Assembly: GCF_031157255.1 (NCBI RefSeq)
Contig: NZ_JAVIFX010000004.1
Location: 124,001 to 188,000, forward strand
Source: Bradyrhizobium sp. LHD-71
GTDB taxonomy: Bacteria > Pseudomonadota > Alphaproteobacteria > Rhizobiales > Xanthobacteraceae
Direction: 5' to 3'
DNA length: 64,000 nucleotides
Shown here in pieces: positions 16,627 through 25,857 of the stretch. Position 1 is the first letter of the stretch; each line of letters starts with the position of its first letter. Both the position numbers and the translations under genes were made by a program. The notes below the pieces were generated by a model, which was given only the letters and a program-made list of their open reading frames with translations, ran no database searches and was not told the DNA's origin.

Positions 16627-18660
16627 ATGGATTTATCGACAGCGATGAAGCGCCTTCTCACCATAGCGGCGGCGATCGGTTGGGCCTCCCTGGTGGTCGC
16701 CGTTCTGGTGACCATGGCTCCGAGCCAGGCGTTGGCTGAAAGGCGCGTGGCGCTCGTGGTCGGCAACTCGAATTACACCGCCGTTCCCCAATTGCCCAAT
16801 CCGTCCCGCGATGCCGATGCGGTTGCCAAGATGTTCAAGGCCGCCGGCTTCGAGACGATCGAGACCTATCTCGATGTCGGCAACCTGGACTTCAAGCGCG
16901 CGATCCGGAAATTCGAAGATATTGCGATGGACGCCGACGTCGCCGTGCTCTTCTACGCCGGGCATGGCATCGAGATCGGCGGCACCAACTATCTGATCCC
17001 GGTGGACGCGCGGCTTGCGAGCGATCGCGACGCGCCCGACGAGGCGATCCCGTTGGACCGGCTGGTGCTGTCGGCGGACGGCGCGAAGAAGCTGCGGGTC
17101 ATCATCCTCGACGCCTGCCGCGACAATCCTTACGCAGGCAAGATGCGGCGCGAGAGCCGCGCGGCGTTGCGTGCAGTGTCATCTGGTCTCGGCAAGGTCG
17201 AGCCATCAAGCACCGACACGTTGATCGCCTATGCCGCCAAGGCCGGCTCCACCGCAGAGGATGGCGAGCGCAACCATAGCCCCTTCACCGCGGCGCTGCT
17301 GAAGCACCTCACCGTTCCGGGCCTCGACCTCCGCTTGGCTTTCGGCCGCGTCAAGGACGAGGTGATGAAGACGACCAACGGTCGGCAGGAGCCGTTCGTG
17401 TATGGTTCGCTCGGCGGCGGCAATTACTCGCTCGTCGCCGCGCCCGCCGAAACTACGGGCGTGAGCACTCCGGCTGCGGCCGATGTGAAGGCCGACTACG
17501 ATCTGGTCGAAAAGATCGGATCGCGAAAAGCGTGGGAGGTCTTTCTATCGACGCACAAGACCGGCTTCTACGCAGAGCTCGCGCGCGAGCAGCTCAAGAA
17601 GCTGCCAGAAGTCGCTTCGCTCGGGCCCGCCGCTGTCCCGCCGCGGCCGAGCCGAGGGCCCTCGACGCGTGAACTCATCGACTGGGAAAAGGTGAAGGAC
17701 ACAGGCGACATTACCGCGATCAAGAGCTTCATCTACCGCTACCCGGACTCCACGCTGGCGGTGACCGCACAAGCCAAGCTCGACGTTCTCGAGCAGGCCG
17801 CGCGAGAGCGTGAAGCGGCAGGTCGCGCCGAACGCGAGGAAGCCGAGCGCCGGCGCAAAGAGGCTGAGGCCACGAAGCGCCGCGAGGACGAAGAACGCCG
17901 CGCCGCCGCCGCCGAAGCCGCTCAGAAAGCGAAAGCCGCCGAAGCCGAACGCCGCGCGGAGGAAGCCCGGCGCAAGGCCGAGGAAGCCGCGCGCAACAAG
18001 GCTGCCGCAGAGGCCGAGAAGCTGCGTCTCGAAAGCGAGCGCGTCGCGCGGCAGGCGGAGGCCGAACGCAAGAAGGCGGAAGCTGCGGCCGCACAGGAAA
18101 CAGCCTGCAAGAGCGAAAGCGAACGCTTCGATGTGATCGCCGCAAAAAGTGGTGAAGACGCCAGTGTCGAAGACCTGAAGCGCTTCGCAAAAGAGGTATC
18201 TTGCGAGCGGTTGAAGCCGCAAGTGACCGCAAAGCTCGAGTCCTGGACCATCAACACGCCGACGTTGATCAAGTCGGCGCAAACCGAGCTCGCTCGCATC
18301 AATTGCTATGGCGGCGCTGCGACGGGTGCGATGAACGATGCGACCCGCACTGGTCTCTCCCGCTACCTTGCGGTGAAAAAACGGCCGACGAACAATGTTA
18401 AGGTCACGCCAGAGCTGGTGTCGGAACTGAACAAGCAGGCGGCTCTCACCTGCCCGACCCTTTGCCCGCGCGGCGAAACGGCGCAAGGCACGAGCTGCGT
18501 CGCCGCGAAGCCTGCATCGACCAAGGCCGCCAAGCGTGACGAGCCCCGTCGCGAAACCAGACGTCGCGAGGCGCCGAGGCCGCAACAGCATCAGCGTCAA
18601 CAGGCATCGAGCGGCGGCGGCGCCGGCCGCGCTGCGACGATGATCGGCGTCGGCTTCTGA
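16627..18660 (+). CDS. Caspase-like (orthocaspase, C14) protease with coiled-coil region
   Basis: A 677-residue protein with an N-terminal signal/anchor helix (KRLLTIAAAIGWASLVVAVLV) followed by a caspase p20-type domain (about 39-270). The His/Cys dyad is intact: H113 in YAGHGIE and C164 in LDACRDNP. RVALVVGNSNY marks the first strand. A variable linker is followed by a long Ala/Glu/Lys/Arg-rich coiled coil (about 390-500), then a small Cys-containing domain (CKSESERFD ... INCYGGAATGAMNDATRTGLSRY) and a basic tail. It probably cleaves after Arg/Lys like other prokaryotic caspase homologues, in the periplasm. The downstream gene codes for a small exported protein, and a dead caspase homologue follows. 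Confidence 0.88.
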   Translation: MDLSTAMKRLLTIAAAIGWASLVVAVLVTMAPSQALAERRVALVVGNSNYTAVPQLPNPSRDADAVAKMFKAAGFETIETYLDVGNLDFKRAIRKFEDIAMDADVAVLFYAGHGIEIGGTNYLIPVDARLASDRDAPDEAIPLDRLVLSADGAKKLRVIILDACRDNPYAGKMRRESRAALRAVSSGLGKVEPSSTDTLIAYAAKAGSTAEDGERNHSPFTAALLKHLTVPGLDLRLAFGRVKDEVMKTTNGRQEPFVYGSLGGGNYSLVAAPAETTGVSTPAAADVKADYDLVEKIGSRKAWEVFLSTHKTGFYAELAREQLKKLPEVASLGPAAVPPRPSRGPSTRELIDWEKVKDTGDITAIKSFIYRYPDSTLAVTAQAKLDVLEQAAREREAAGRAEREEAERRRKEAEATKRREDEERRAAAAEAAQKAKAAEAERRAEEARRKAEEAARNKAAAEAEKLRLESERVARQAEAERKKAEAAAAQETACKSESERFDVIAAKSGEDASVEDLKRFAKEVSCERLKPQVTAKLESWTINTPTLIKSAQTELARINCYGGAATGAMNDATRTGLSRYLAVKKRPTNNVKVTPELVSELNKQAALTCPTLCPRGETAQGTSCVAAKPASTKAAKRDEPRRETRRREAPRPQQHQRQQASSGGGAGRAATMIGVGF

Positions 18661-18761
18661 TCGTCGGCTGGCGAGCTTATGAGACGGATGATAATCTTTG
18701 ACACAAAGGCGGCACCTTGCGCAGAGCAACAGGTCTCGCCGCAGAAGAGGTAGCGACGCAC

Positions 18762-19070
18762 ATGCGCAGGCAATTGCTCCGACGACCAGCAGTCGTTGCG
18801 GCGTCGGTTTTGGCGTCAGCATTGGCGCTGCCACCGGCAGCGCATGCAAACAATGGACAGGCGAAGTCGGCAATTGTCGCGCAGTCGTCCAGTGCGACCG
18901 CACGCGCCGAGCTTGCAACGCCAAAGCCCAGGCGCAGCCGCGGCCCGATCGCGCAACCGAGGCGAGACATTGCAGCGGTGGCATCGCCGACGCCACACCA
19001 CTCCCAGTGCTTCCCATTTTGGTGCAGCGGCCGTCCGTTCCAATGGCTGGTCCTCGGCATCGGCTATTGA
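18762..19070 (+). CDS. Small exported protein of unknown function
   Basis: A 102-residue protein with a convincing signal peptide (RRQLLRRPAVVAASVLASALALPPAAHA). The mature part is Ala/Pro/Arg-rich and ends in an aromatic segment with two Cys (SQCFPFWCSGRPFQWLVLGIGY). AGAGG precedes the ATG at 18762; the frame is open 45 bases further upstream. I do not recognise a family. It lies between an intact and a dead caspase gene on the same strand and may be a partner or substrate of the protease, which is only a guess. A second long frame on the opposite strand overlaps it, but that one has no signal-like start. Confidence 0.5.
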   Translation: MRRQLLRRPAVVAASVLASALALPPAAHANNGQAKSAIVAQSSSATARAELATPKPRRSRGPIAQPRRDIAAVASPTPHHSQCFPFWCSGRPFQWLVLGIGY

Positions 19071-19282
19071 GAGGCCTCAGCACGGGACAGGCGCCGCGTG
19101 CAGCCTCGGCACACCGGACCTCAGGCCGCTGTTCCCGCTTCCCCGAACAATCGAATTGTCCTGCTGCTTTGCGGCGTTAGCTCGTGTCACAGTGACATCG
19201 GCGCGGTTTGATAAAGCAAATTGCCTGGGGTAAAGTTCGGGCAATATAAGCCCCGTTTGCGAGTATGTTTGAAGGCGTGAGC

Positions 19283-20770
19283 ATGAGAATGCGCCTGGTT
19301 ATGTTTTTTTGCCTGATTCTGTCGCTTGTCATGGTCAACCGCAGTGCCGCGGCCGACGCCAGATTCGCTCTCGTCATTGGCAATGCAAAATATCCCGACA
19401 GCGAAAGCCCGCTGAAAGAACCGATCAACGACATGCGCGCGATGGCCGACGAGCTGAAGCGCGCCGGCTTCGAGGTCGCCGTTGGCGAGAATCTTTCCGG
19501 CGAGGCGATGCGGCGCGCAATCAATGCCCTCTACGAGAAGATCAAGCCCGGCGCAGTGGCAATGATTTTTTTCTCCGGCTACGGCATTCAATCCGGGCGT
19601 CAGAGCTTCATGATCCCTGTCGACAGCGCGATCTGGGACGAGAAGGATGTCCGCCGCGACGGCATCAGCCTCGACTCGGTGCTGAGCGAGATGAACAGCC
19701 GTGGCGCAAGCGTCAAGATCGCGATCCTCGACGCATCGCGCCGCAATCCATTCGAGCGCCGCTTCCGCCAGTTCTCCACCGGCCTTGCTCCCGTCACCGC
19801 GCCGCGGGGGACGCTGGTGATGTATTCGGCGCCTCCGGGCACGGTGGTCAGCGATTCCGCCACCGATCGCAGCGCGTTCGTGACCGAGCTGTTGAAGGAA
19901 ATCCGCGTCCCGAACCTGACCGCCGAGGAAGCCTTTCACCGCACCCGCGTCGGTGTTTCGCGTGTGTCCAAGGAAGATCAGATTCCGTGGTTCTCGTCTT
20001 CTCTCGCAGAGGAATTCTCGTTCGGACCGCGCACCCAGGCGACGCTTGATCCGAAGCCGCCGTCGCCCGAACCGAAGCTCATTCCTTCCGAACCGCGCGT
20101 GCAGGCACCTGAACCGAAGCTGACGCCACCCGAGCCGCGGGTCACCGCGCTTCCGGCTCCAGCTCCAAACGCGGCTCCGGCGCCACCGCAGGGTGCCGCT
20201 GCGCCGGCGCCCCCTCCAACGCCATCGCCTGCGCCGCAGCAGAGCGAAGCCGAAAAGCGCCTCGCCGCGATCAATGCCGATCCGGCCATGCAGGAGCTGA
20301 CCAAGCTGATCGCCGCCAATGCGAATGATCAGGCAGCGTTCTACAAGCGCGGCCAGCTTTACGCGGTGAAGGGCGCGTATCTGCAGGCCATGAAGGATTT
20401 CGACGACGCGATTCGACTAGATCCGCGTGATGTCGAAGCCCTCAACAATCGCTGCTGGGTCAAGACCATCCTCGGCGAGTTGCAGGCGGCGCTGAAGGAT
20501 TGCAACGACGCGCTGAAGCTGCGCCCGAATTTCGTGGACGCGCTCGACAGCCGCGGGCTCGCGAACTTGAAAATCGGACAGAACAGCAACGCCATCTCCG
20601 ACTTCGACGCCGCGCTGAAGATCAGTCCCAAGCTCGCCTCATCGCTTTACGGCCGCGGCCTCGCGCGCCAGCGCAGCGGCGATGCTGCGGCCGGCGAGCG
20701 CGACGTCGCGGCTGCTCGCGCGATCGATCCGAATATCGCAAGCGAATTCGCAGGCTACGGGATTCGCTAG
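19283..20770 (+). CDS. Catalytically dead caspase-like protein with TPR repeats
   Basis: A 495-residue exported protein. GAAGG before the ATG at 19283 and the signal peptide (RMRLVMFFCLILSLVMVNRSAAA) favour this start over the ATG at 19265. The caspase-like domain (26-240) keeps the fold (FALVIGNAKYP, FFSGYGIQ, MIPVDSAIW, AILDASRRNPFERRF), but the dyad is replaced: Tyr100 stands for His and Ser152 for Cys. A Pro-rich linker with repeated EPKL/EPRV units (about 247-325) leads to three or four TPRs (about 345-475; AFYKRGQLYAVKGAYLQAM, EALNNRCWV, DALDSRGLANLKIG). It is probably a periplasmic binding or scaffold protein, possibly regulating the active caspase encoded upstream. Confidence 0.85.
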   Translation: MRMRLVMFFCLILSLVMVNRSAAADARFALVIGNAKYPDSESPLKEPINDMRAMADELKRAGFEVAVGENLSGEAMRRAINALYEKIKPGAVAMIFFSGYGIQSGRQSFMIPVDSAIWDEKDVRRDGISLDSVLSEMNSRGASVKIAILDASRRNPFERRFRQFSTGLAPVTAPRGTLVMYSAPPGTVVSDSATDRSAFVTELLKEIRVPNLTAEEAFHRTRVGVSRVSKEDQIPWFSSSLAEEFSFGPRTQATLDPKPPSPEPKLIPSEPRVQAPEPKLTPPEPRVTALPAPAPNAAPAPPQGAAAPAPPPTPSPAPQQSEAEKRLAAINADPAMQELTKLIAANANDQAAFYKRGQLYAVKGAYLQAMKDFDDAIRLDPRDVEALNNRCWVKTILGELQAALKDCNDALKLRPNFVDALDSRGLANLKIGQNSNAISDFDAALKISPKLASSLYGRGLARQRSGDAAAGERDVAAARAIDPNIASEFAGYGIR

Positions 20771-20818
20771 TTGCGCCTGTGCGGCAAAGCCCGGCTTTGA
20801 GCATATTGGCGGAAAAAT

Positions 20819-20839
20819 CGAAGTTTGGAATGAACTTCG
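20819..20839. other. Short hairpin between the dead caspase and OmpA copy 2
   Basis: CGAAGTT-TGGAATG-AACTTCG forms a 7-bp stem with a 7-base loop, inside a wider GCGGAAAA (20809-20816) ... TTTTCCGC (20877-20884) repeat. No T-run follows, so it is more likely a decayed repeat or an mRNA structure than a terminator. Confidence 0.3.
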
Positions 20840-20926
20840 CGACGCCGGCCTTCGACCAATGACCGGGTGAAAGCCGTTTTCCGCATGCGGAGAGCGGGGC
20901 CAGCAGAGTTTGAGGGAGGAACGACC

Positions 20927-21577
20927 ATGTCGATGGTGTTTGGGCATTGGGGAAGAACCGCGATCCGCTCGGCGTTCGCCACCGGGATCGCCCTGTCATT
21001 GTCGGTCGGAATGGCCGGTGCCGCTGACGATGCGACGGAGGACCAGATTCTCAGGGCGCTGACGCCAAAGCGCCTCACGCGCAGCCTTTCGGCAGCGCCG
21101 GCCGATACGACCAAGGCCGCCGAAGAAACGAAGTTCATCAATCAGATCAGAAACCGGACGACGCGTTCGCTTTCGGCCGGCGAGCGGGAGCAGATCGCCT
21201 CGATCGCCAAGGAGAAGCCGAGCATCGATCTCGAGATCACGTTCGAGTACAATTCCGCAAACATCAGCCGGAACGCCCTGCCGGCAGTCACCGCACTCGG
21301 CAAGGCGCTGACCAATCCGGAGTTGAAGGGCACGACATTCGTTCTCGCCGGTCACACTGACGCAGTCGGAGGCGATGCTTTCAATCAGGACCTTTCCGAG
21401 CGCCGGGCCGACTCGCTGAAGAAATACCTGATGGAGAAGTACGGCATCGCGGCCGCAGACCTTGTGACGGTCGGCTACGGCGAGGCCAAACTCAAGAATG
21501 CAAGCAATCCGACTGCCGGTGAAAACCGCCGGGTGCAGGTCGTCAACATGGCGGGCAGCAAGGTCGCTGGCCACTGA
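20927..21577 (+). CDS. OmpA-family peptidoglycan-binding protein (copy 2)
   Basis: A 216-residue exported protein with GGGAGGA before the ATG at 20927 and a signal peptide (IRSAFATGIALSLSVGMAGAA). It is a paralogue of the protein at 15791: the N-terminal KRLTRSLS / FINQIRNRTTRSLS / GEREQIASIAKEKPSIDLEI block aligns with KLTRGLS / FINRIRKTRSLS / DREQVASIAKTRPAVDLEI. The OmpA domain is intact (LAGHTDAVGGDAFNQDLSERR; GENRRVQVVNM). Together with the dead caspase upstream it mirrors the OmpA-caspase pair at 15791-18660. It probably anchors a complex to peptidoglycan. Confidence 0.88.
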   Translation: MSMVFGHWGRTAIRSAFATGIALSLSVGMAGAADDATEDQILRALTPKRLTRSLSAAPADTTKAAEETKFINQIRNRTTRSLSAGEREQIASIAKEKPSIDLEITFEYNSANISRNALPAVTALGKALTNPELKGTTFVLAGHTDAVGGDAFNQDLSERRADSLKKYLMEKYGIAAADLVTVGYGEAKLKNASNPTAGENRRVQVVNMAGSKVAGH

Positions 21578-21612
21578 ACTATGGCCTCGAGGTCCGACAC
21601 AACATCGCGTCG

Positions 21613-21634
21613 GCGCCCCCTCGCGTGGGGGCGC
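21613..21634. terminator. GC-rich hairpin after OmpA copy 2
   Basis: GCGCCCCC (21613-21620) and GGGGGCGC (21627-21634) form a perfect 8-bp stem 35 bases after the stop codon. There is no clear U-run afterwards (TGATTGCG), so termination may be weak. Confidence 0.45.
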
Positions 21635-21679
21635 TGATTGCGTCTCGCAATGCCGATCCAGACATGATTTAACGCGCCC

Positions 21680-22594
21680 ATGCTCAAGGCTTTCACGTTC
21701 ATCGCGCTGTCATCGACGCTGTTTGCGACCGTGCCGGCCGCACGCGCGGCTGACGAGACGAGCAAGTCCGGCAGTGCATCCGGCGGCGCGATCGTCATGG
21801 TTGTGAAGGCGACCAATGCATGTTTTTCGGACATGATCCGGGTGACCGGATTCCTGGTGCCGCGGCGTGAAGCGGTCGTCGCGGTGGAGCAGGAAGGCTT
21901 CCGCGTCAACGACGTCCTGGTGCGCGATGGCGACCAAGTGACAGAGAACCAGGAGCTCGTGCGCCTCGGCGGCCCGGCTGCCGCGGCGCAAGCCGCCCAA
22001 CAGCAAAGCCGCGCGGGCGTGGTGACACTGCGCGCACCTGCCGCGGGCCGCATCATTCAATCGACTGCCCGGGCAGGCGCATTCGTGTCACCGCAACTCG
22101 GGCCGCTGTTTCGCATTGCGATCGACGATGAGATCGAGCTCGACGCCGAAGTTCCAAACGTTCACGTGCTGAAGCTCACGCCCAGCGCGACCGCACGCAT
22201 CACCATCGACGGCGGCCCCGAAGTCTCAGGACGAGTCCGCGTCGTGGCCCCTGAGATCGATCGTCGCACCCAGCTCGGCAAGGTCAGGCTGTCGGTGCCA
22301 CGCAATCCGGCGATCAAAGTCGGCATGTTCGCCCGCGCCACGATCGACGCCAACCGCAGTTGCGGCGTCTCGATCCCGAAATCGGCGCTCGATCATCTGA
22401 ACGTTCAGGTGGTCAAGGACAACATCGTCGAGACGCGCAGAGTGCAGATCGGTCTGTTTTCGGACACCGATATCGAGATCAGGGAAGGCATCAAGGAAGG
22501 TGAGATCGTCGTCGCCAATGCCGGCACGTCGCTGCACGACGGCGACAAGGTCAAGACGATCTTTCCGGACGAGTTCGATCGGATACGGCGTTAG
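21680..22594 (+). CDS. Short RND-type periplasmic adaptor (MFP/HlyD family), copy 1
   Basis: A 304-residue exported protein (signal peptide to AARA, residue 23) with a lipoyl/barrel-sandwich domain split as GFRVNDVLVRDGDQVTENQELVRL and VTLRAPAAGRIIQS, then beta-barrel and membrane-proximal parts. The usual long alpha-helical hairpin is reduced to a short Ala/Gln-rich linker, so it is one of the short adaptors. The mature protein has exactly two Cys, C48 (KATNACF) and C228 (NRSCGV), conserved in the second adaptor at 31291. It is followed by an RND permease gene after 93 bases, so it is probably the adaptor of that pump, bridging it to an outer-membrane channel not encoded here. Confidence 0.85.
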   Translation: MLKAFTFIALSSTLFATVPAARAADETSKSGSASGGAIVMVVKATNACFSDMIRVTGFLVPRREAVVAVEQEGFRVNDVLVRDGDQVTENQELVRLGGPAAAAQAAQQQSRAGVVTLRAPAAGRIIQSTARAGAFVSPQLGPLFRIAIDDEIELDAEVPNVHVLKLTPSATARITIDGGPEVSGRVRVVAPEIDRRTQLGKVRLSVPRNPAIKVGMFARATIDANRSCGVSIPKSALDHLNVQVVKDNIVETRRVQIGLFSDTDIEIREGIKEGEIVVANAGTSLHDGDKVKTIFPDEFDRIRR

Positions 22595-22597
22595 CCG

Positions 22598-22647
22598 GGA
22601 CATGGTGCCCGAAAGCGGATGCTCCGTTTTCGGATTGGACGATGTCC
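22598..22647. repeat. Decayed CGGAAAA-type palindromic element
   Basis: Nested palindrome: outer arms GGACAT (22598-22603) and ATGTCC (22642-22647), inner arms CCGAAA and TTTTCGG. The layout and sequence (CGAAAGCGGATGCTCCGTTTTCGG) resemble the better-preserved element at 49982-50024. It sits between the adaptor and the RND genes, inside the presumed operon. Confidence 0.5.
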
Positions 22648-22687
22648 AAGGTCAATGGATAGGCGGAACGAGGGATAGAGTGCTTCG

Positions 22688-25600
22688 ATGGCTTTGAACA
22701 TTTCGGCCTGGTCGATCCGTCAGCCTCTTCCGTCCGTCGTTTTTTCCATCATCCTGTTGATTCTTGGATGGATGAGTTTCACCAAGCTCGCCGTCACCCG
22801 TCTGCCGAATGCGGACATTCCCGTGATCTCCGTGGCCGTGTCGCAGTTCGGCGCAGCGCCCGCCGAGCTCGAATCGCAGGTCACCAAGACCATCGAAGAC
22901 GGCGTGTCCGGCGTCGAAGGCGTCCGACACATCACCTCCTCGATCACCGACGGCTTCTCGGTCACGACGATCCAGTTCAGCCTCGAAACCAACACCGACC
23001 GCGCGCTGAACGATATCAAGGATGCAGTCACGCGCGTCCGCGGCAACCTGCCACAGAATGTCAACGAGCCGCTGATCCAGCGGGTCGACGTGGTCGGACT
23101 GCCGATCGTGACTTACGCCGCGATCGCCCCGGGCAAGACGCCGGAGCAACTGTCGTGGTTCGTTGACGACGTGGTGAAGCGCGCGCTGCAGGGCGTTCGC
23201 GGCGTCGCCCAGGTCGAACGCATCGGCGGCGTCGAGCGCGAGATCCTCGTTTCGCTTGATCCGGACCGGCTGCAGGCTGTCGGGCTCACAGCGATCGACG
23301 TGAGCCGCCGCCTGCGTGGCTCCAATGTCGACCTCGCCGGCGGGCGGGCAGAAATCGGCCGGAACGACCAGGCGATCCGCACGTTGGCCGGTGCACGTAC
23401 GCTGAACGATCTCGCCGGAACAATGATCAGCCTTCCGGCCGGCGGCGAGGTGCGCCTCGACGATCTCGGGACCGTCACCGACACCGTCGCCGACCGCCGG
23501 ACCTTCGCGCGGTTCAATGGCGAGCCGGTCGTCGCGCTCGGCATCAAGCGATCCAAGGGCGCGAGCGACGTGGTGGTCGCCAAGGCCGTGCAACAGCGGA
23601 TCGACGAGCTGAAGACGACAAATCCGGAGGTCGATCTGCAACTGATCGACACCTCGGTCGACTTCACCAAGGGCAACTACGACGCCGCAATCAGCACGCT
23701 GTTCGAGGGCGCAGCACTTGCGGTCATCATCGTCTTCATCTTCCTGCGCGATCTGCGCGCCACGATCATCGCCGCGGTGTCGCTGCCGCTATCGATCTTC
23801 CCCGCATTCTGGGTGATGGATCTGCTCGGCTTCTCGCTCAACCTCGTGAGCTTCCTCGCAATCACGCTGAGCACCGGTATCCTCGTCGATGACGCGATCG
23901 TCGAGATCGAAAACATCGTGCGCCACATGCGCATGGGCAAATCGCCCTATCGGGCGGCGCTGGAGGCGGCCGATGAGATCGGGCTCGCAGTGATCGCGAT
24001 CAGCCTCACCATCATCGCGATCTTCGCCCCGGCGAGCTTCATGTCCGGCATCGCCGGGCAGTTCTTCAAGCAGTTCGGCATCACTGTGTCGGTGCAAGTG
24101 TTCTTCTCGCTGCTGGCGGCGAGGTTTGTCACACCGGTGCTCGCGGCATACTTCCTGAAGCCGCACCATCAAGACGAGCCGCCGCCGGGCTTCATCCTGC
24201 GCACGTACAACCACCTCGTGAAATGGTCCGTACAGCACTATTACCTGACAGTTGTTCTAGGACTCGCGGTTTTCGCGCTGTCGGTTCTCAGCATCAATCT
24301 GCTGCCCCAGGGCTTCCTGCCTGCGCAGGACACCGCGCGTTCACTGCTGGCCATCGAGCTGCCGCCGGGGTCGCAACTCGCCTTCACCGAGAAGACCACC
24401 GAAGAAATCGTGACGCGCCTGCGCAAGCGTCCAGAAGTCAAAAGCGTCTTCGTCGACGGCGGGCGCGTGCCGCCCGGCACGGCCGAGGTTCGCCGCGCGG
24501 CGTTGATCATCAACTACACCCCGAAGAGCGATCGGGACATCACCCAGCGCGAACTCGAAATCGAGATCGGCAAGGACCTCGAGAACGTCCCCGACATCCG
24601 CTACTGGTTCCTCGACGAAAACGGCCTGCGCGCGATTTCGCTGATTGTCACGGGGGCCGAGATCGGCACGGTCAACCAGGTCGCCAACGAGCTCGCCGTC
24701 CAGATGCGGCGAATTCCGCTGATCGCCAACGTCACCTCGGAAACGGCGCTCGACCGGCCGGAGCTTCGCATCCAGCCGCGCGCCGATCTCGCCGCCCGCC
24801 TTGGAGTTTCGACCGAGAGCCTGTCGGAAACCATTCGCGTCGCCACGATCGGCGACGTCGGACCGGCGCTGGCGAAGTTCGACGCCGGCGACCGGCAGAT
24901 TCCGATCCGCGTCCAGTTCGATGAAAGCGCACGCTCCGACCTGAAGATTCTCGAGCAACTGAGGGTGCCGTTCGGTGGCGGGCGCGGCAATGTGCCGTTG
25001 TCGGTGGTCGCCGACATCCGCCTCGACCAGGGACCGACCAGCATCAACCGTTACGACCGCGAGCGACAAGCGACCGTCGCCGCCGATCTCGTCGGCACCT
25101 CCGCGCTCGGCGACGCCATGGCGCAGATCAACCAGCTGCCGGTGATGAAGAGCCTGCCGAAAGGCGTGAAGGTCGGTCAATCCGGCGACGCTGAAAGCCT
25201 GCAGGAGCTTTCGGACGGTTTCGCCACCGCGATCAGCGCTGGGTTGATGATGGTCTATGCGGTGCTGGTGCTGTTGTTCGGCACTTTCCTGCAGCCGATC
25301 ACCATCCTGTTCTCGCTGCCGCTGTCGATCGGCGGCGCCATCCTCGCGCTGTTGGTAACCGGCAAGCAGCTGACGACGCCGGTGTGGATCGGCATCCTGA
25401 TGCTGATGGGCATCGTCACCAAAAATGCGATCATGCTGGTCGATTTCGCGATCGAATCGATCAAGAGTGGCATGAAGCGCGAGGATGCCATCGTCGATGC
25501 CGGCATGAAGCGCGCCCGGCCGATCGTCATGACCACCATCGCCATGTGCGCCGGCATGCTGCCGAGCGCGCTCGCATTCGGCGCGGGCGGTGAATTCCGT

Positions 25601-25834
25601 TCACCGATGGCGCTGGCGGTGATCGGTGGCCTGCTTTTCTCGACGTTCCTGTCGCTGATCTTCGTGCCGGCCATGTTCCTTTTGATGGACGACGTCGGCA
25701 ATATCTTCTGGCGCATCGGCAAGAAGATCATCGTTTCGAGCGCGGATGCGGACGATCCGCCGCCGCCGTCGGATCACACAGAGGCGACGCCGCCCGCGGA
25801 CGTGACCAAGATCGCATCGCACGGACGGACTTGA
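22688..25834 (+). CDS. RND-family efflux permease
   Basis: A 1048-residue inner-membrane proton-driven pump of the AcrB/MdtB type with 12 membrane segments and two large periplasmic loops. The proton-relay residues are present: D401 and D402 in ILVDDAIVEIEN (helix 4) and K912 in IVTKNAIMLVDFA (helix 10). The N-terminus has the family form NISAWSIRQPLPSVVFSIIL. It exports drugs or lipophilic compounds from the periplasm with the adaptor encoded just upstream. No outer-membrane TolC-like gene is nearby. Its C-terminal tail is Pro/Asp-rich. It ends 23 bases before the convergent Crp-like gene. Confidence 0.93.
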   Translation: MALNISAWSIRQPLPSVVFSIILLILGWMSFTKLAVTRLPNADIPVISVAVSQFGAAPAELESQVTKTIEDGVSGVEGVRHITSSITDGFSVTTIQFSLETNTDRALNDIKDAVTRVRGNLPQNVNEPLIQRVDVVGLPIVTYAAIAPGKTPEQLSWFVDDVVKRALQGVRGVAQVERIGGVEREILVSLDPDRLQAVGLTAIDVSRRLRGSNVDLAGGRAEIGRNDQAIRTLAGARTLNDLAGTMISLPAGGEVRLDDLGTVTDTVADRRTFARFNGEPVVALGIKRSKGASDVVVAKAVQQRIDELKTTNPEVDLQLIDTSVDFTKGNYDAAISTLFEGAALAVIIVFIFLRDLRATIIAAVSLPLSIFPAFWVMDLLGFSLNLVSFLAITLSTGILVDDAIVEIENIVRHMRMGKSPYRAALEAADEIGLAVIAISLTIIAIFAPASFMSGIAGQFFKQFGITVSVQVFFSLLAARFVTPVLAAYFLKPHHQDEPPPGFILRTYNHLVKWSVQHYYLTVVLGLAVFALSVLSINLLPQGFLPAQDTARSLLAIELPPGSQLAFTEKTTEEIVTRLRKRPEVKSVFVDGGRVPPGTAEVRRAALIINYTPKSDRDITQRELEIEIGKDLENVPDIRYWFLDENGLRAISLIVTGAEIGTVNQVANELAVQMRRIPLIANVTSETALDRPELRIQPRADLAARLGVSTESLSETIRVATIGDVGPALAKFDAGDRQIPIRVQFDESARSDLKILEQLRVPFGGGRGNVPLSVVADIRLDQGPTSINRYDRERQATVAADLVGTSALGDAMAQINQLPVMKSLPKGVKVGQSGDAESLQELSDGFATAISAGLMMVYAVLVLLFGTFLQPITILFSLPLSIGGAILALLVTGKQLTTPVWIGILMLMGIVTKNAIMLVDFAIESIKSGMKREDAIVDAGMKRARPIVMTTIAMCAGMLPSALAFGAGGEFRSPMALAVIGGLLFSTFLSLIFVPAMFLLMDDVGNIFWRIGKKIIVSSADADDPPPPSDHTEATPPADVTKIASHGRT

Positions 25835-25857
25835 TCCAGGGACACCGAGGTCGGGCG

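Noticed and set aside
19265-19282. ATG at 19265 as the start of the TPR pseudo-caspase
   Set aside because: GAAGG is well placed for the ATG at 19283, which also starts directly at the signal peptide.
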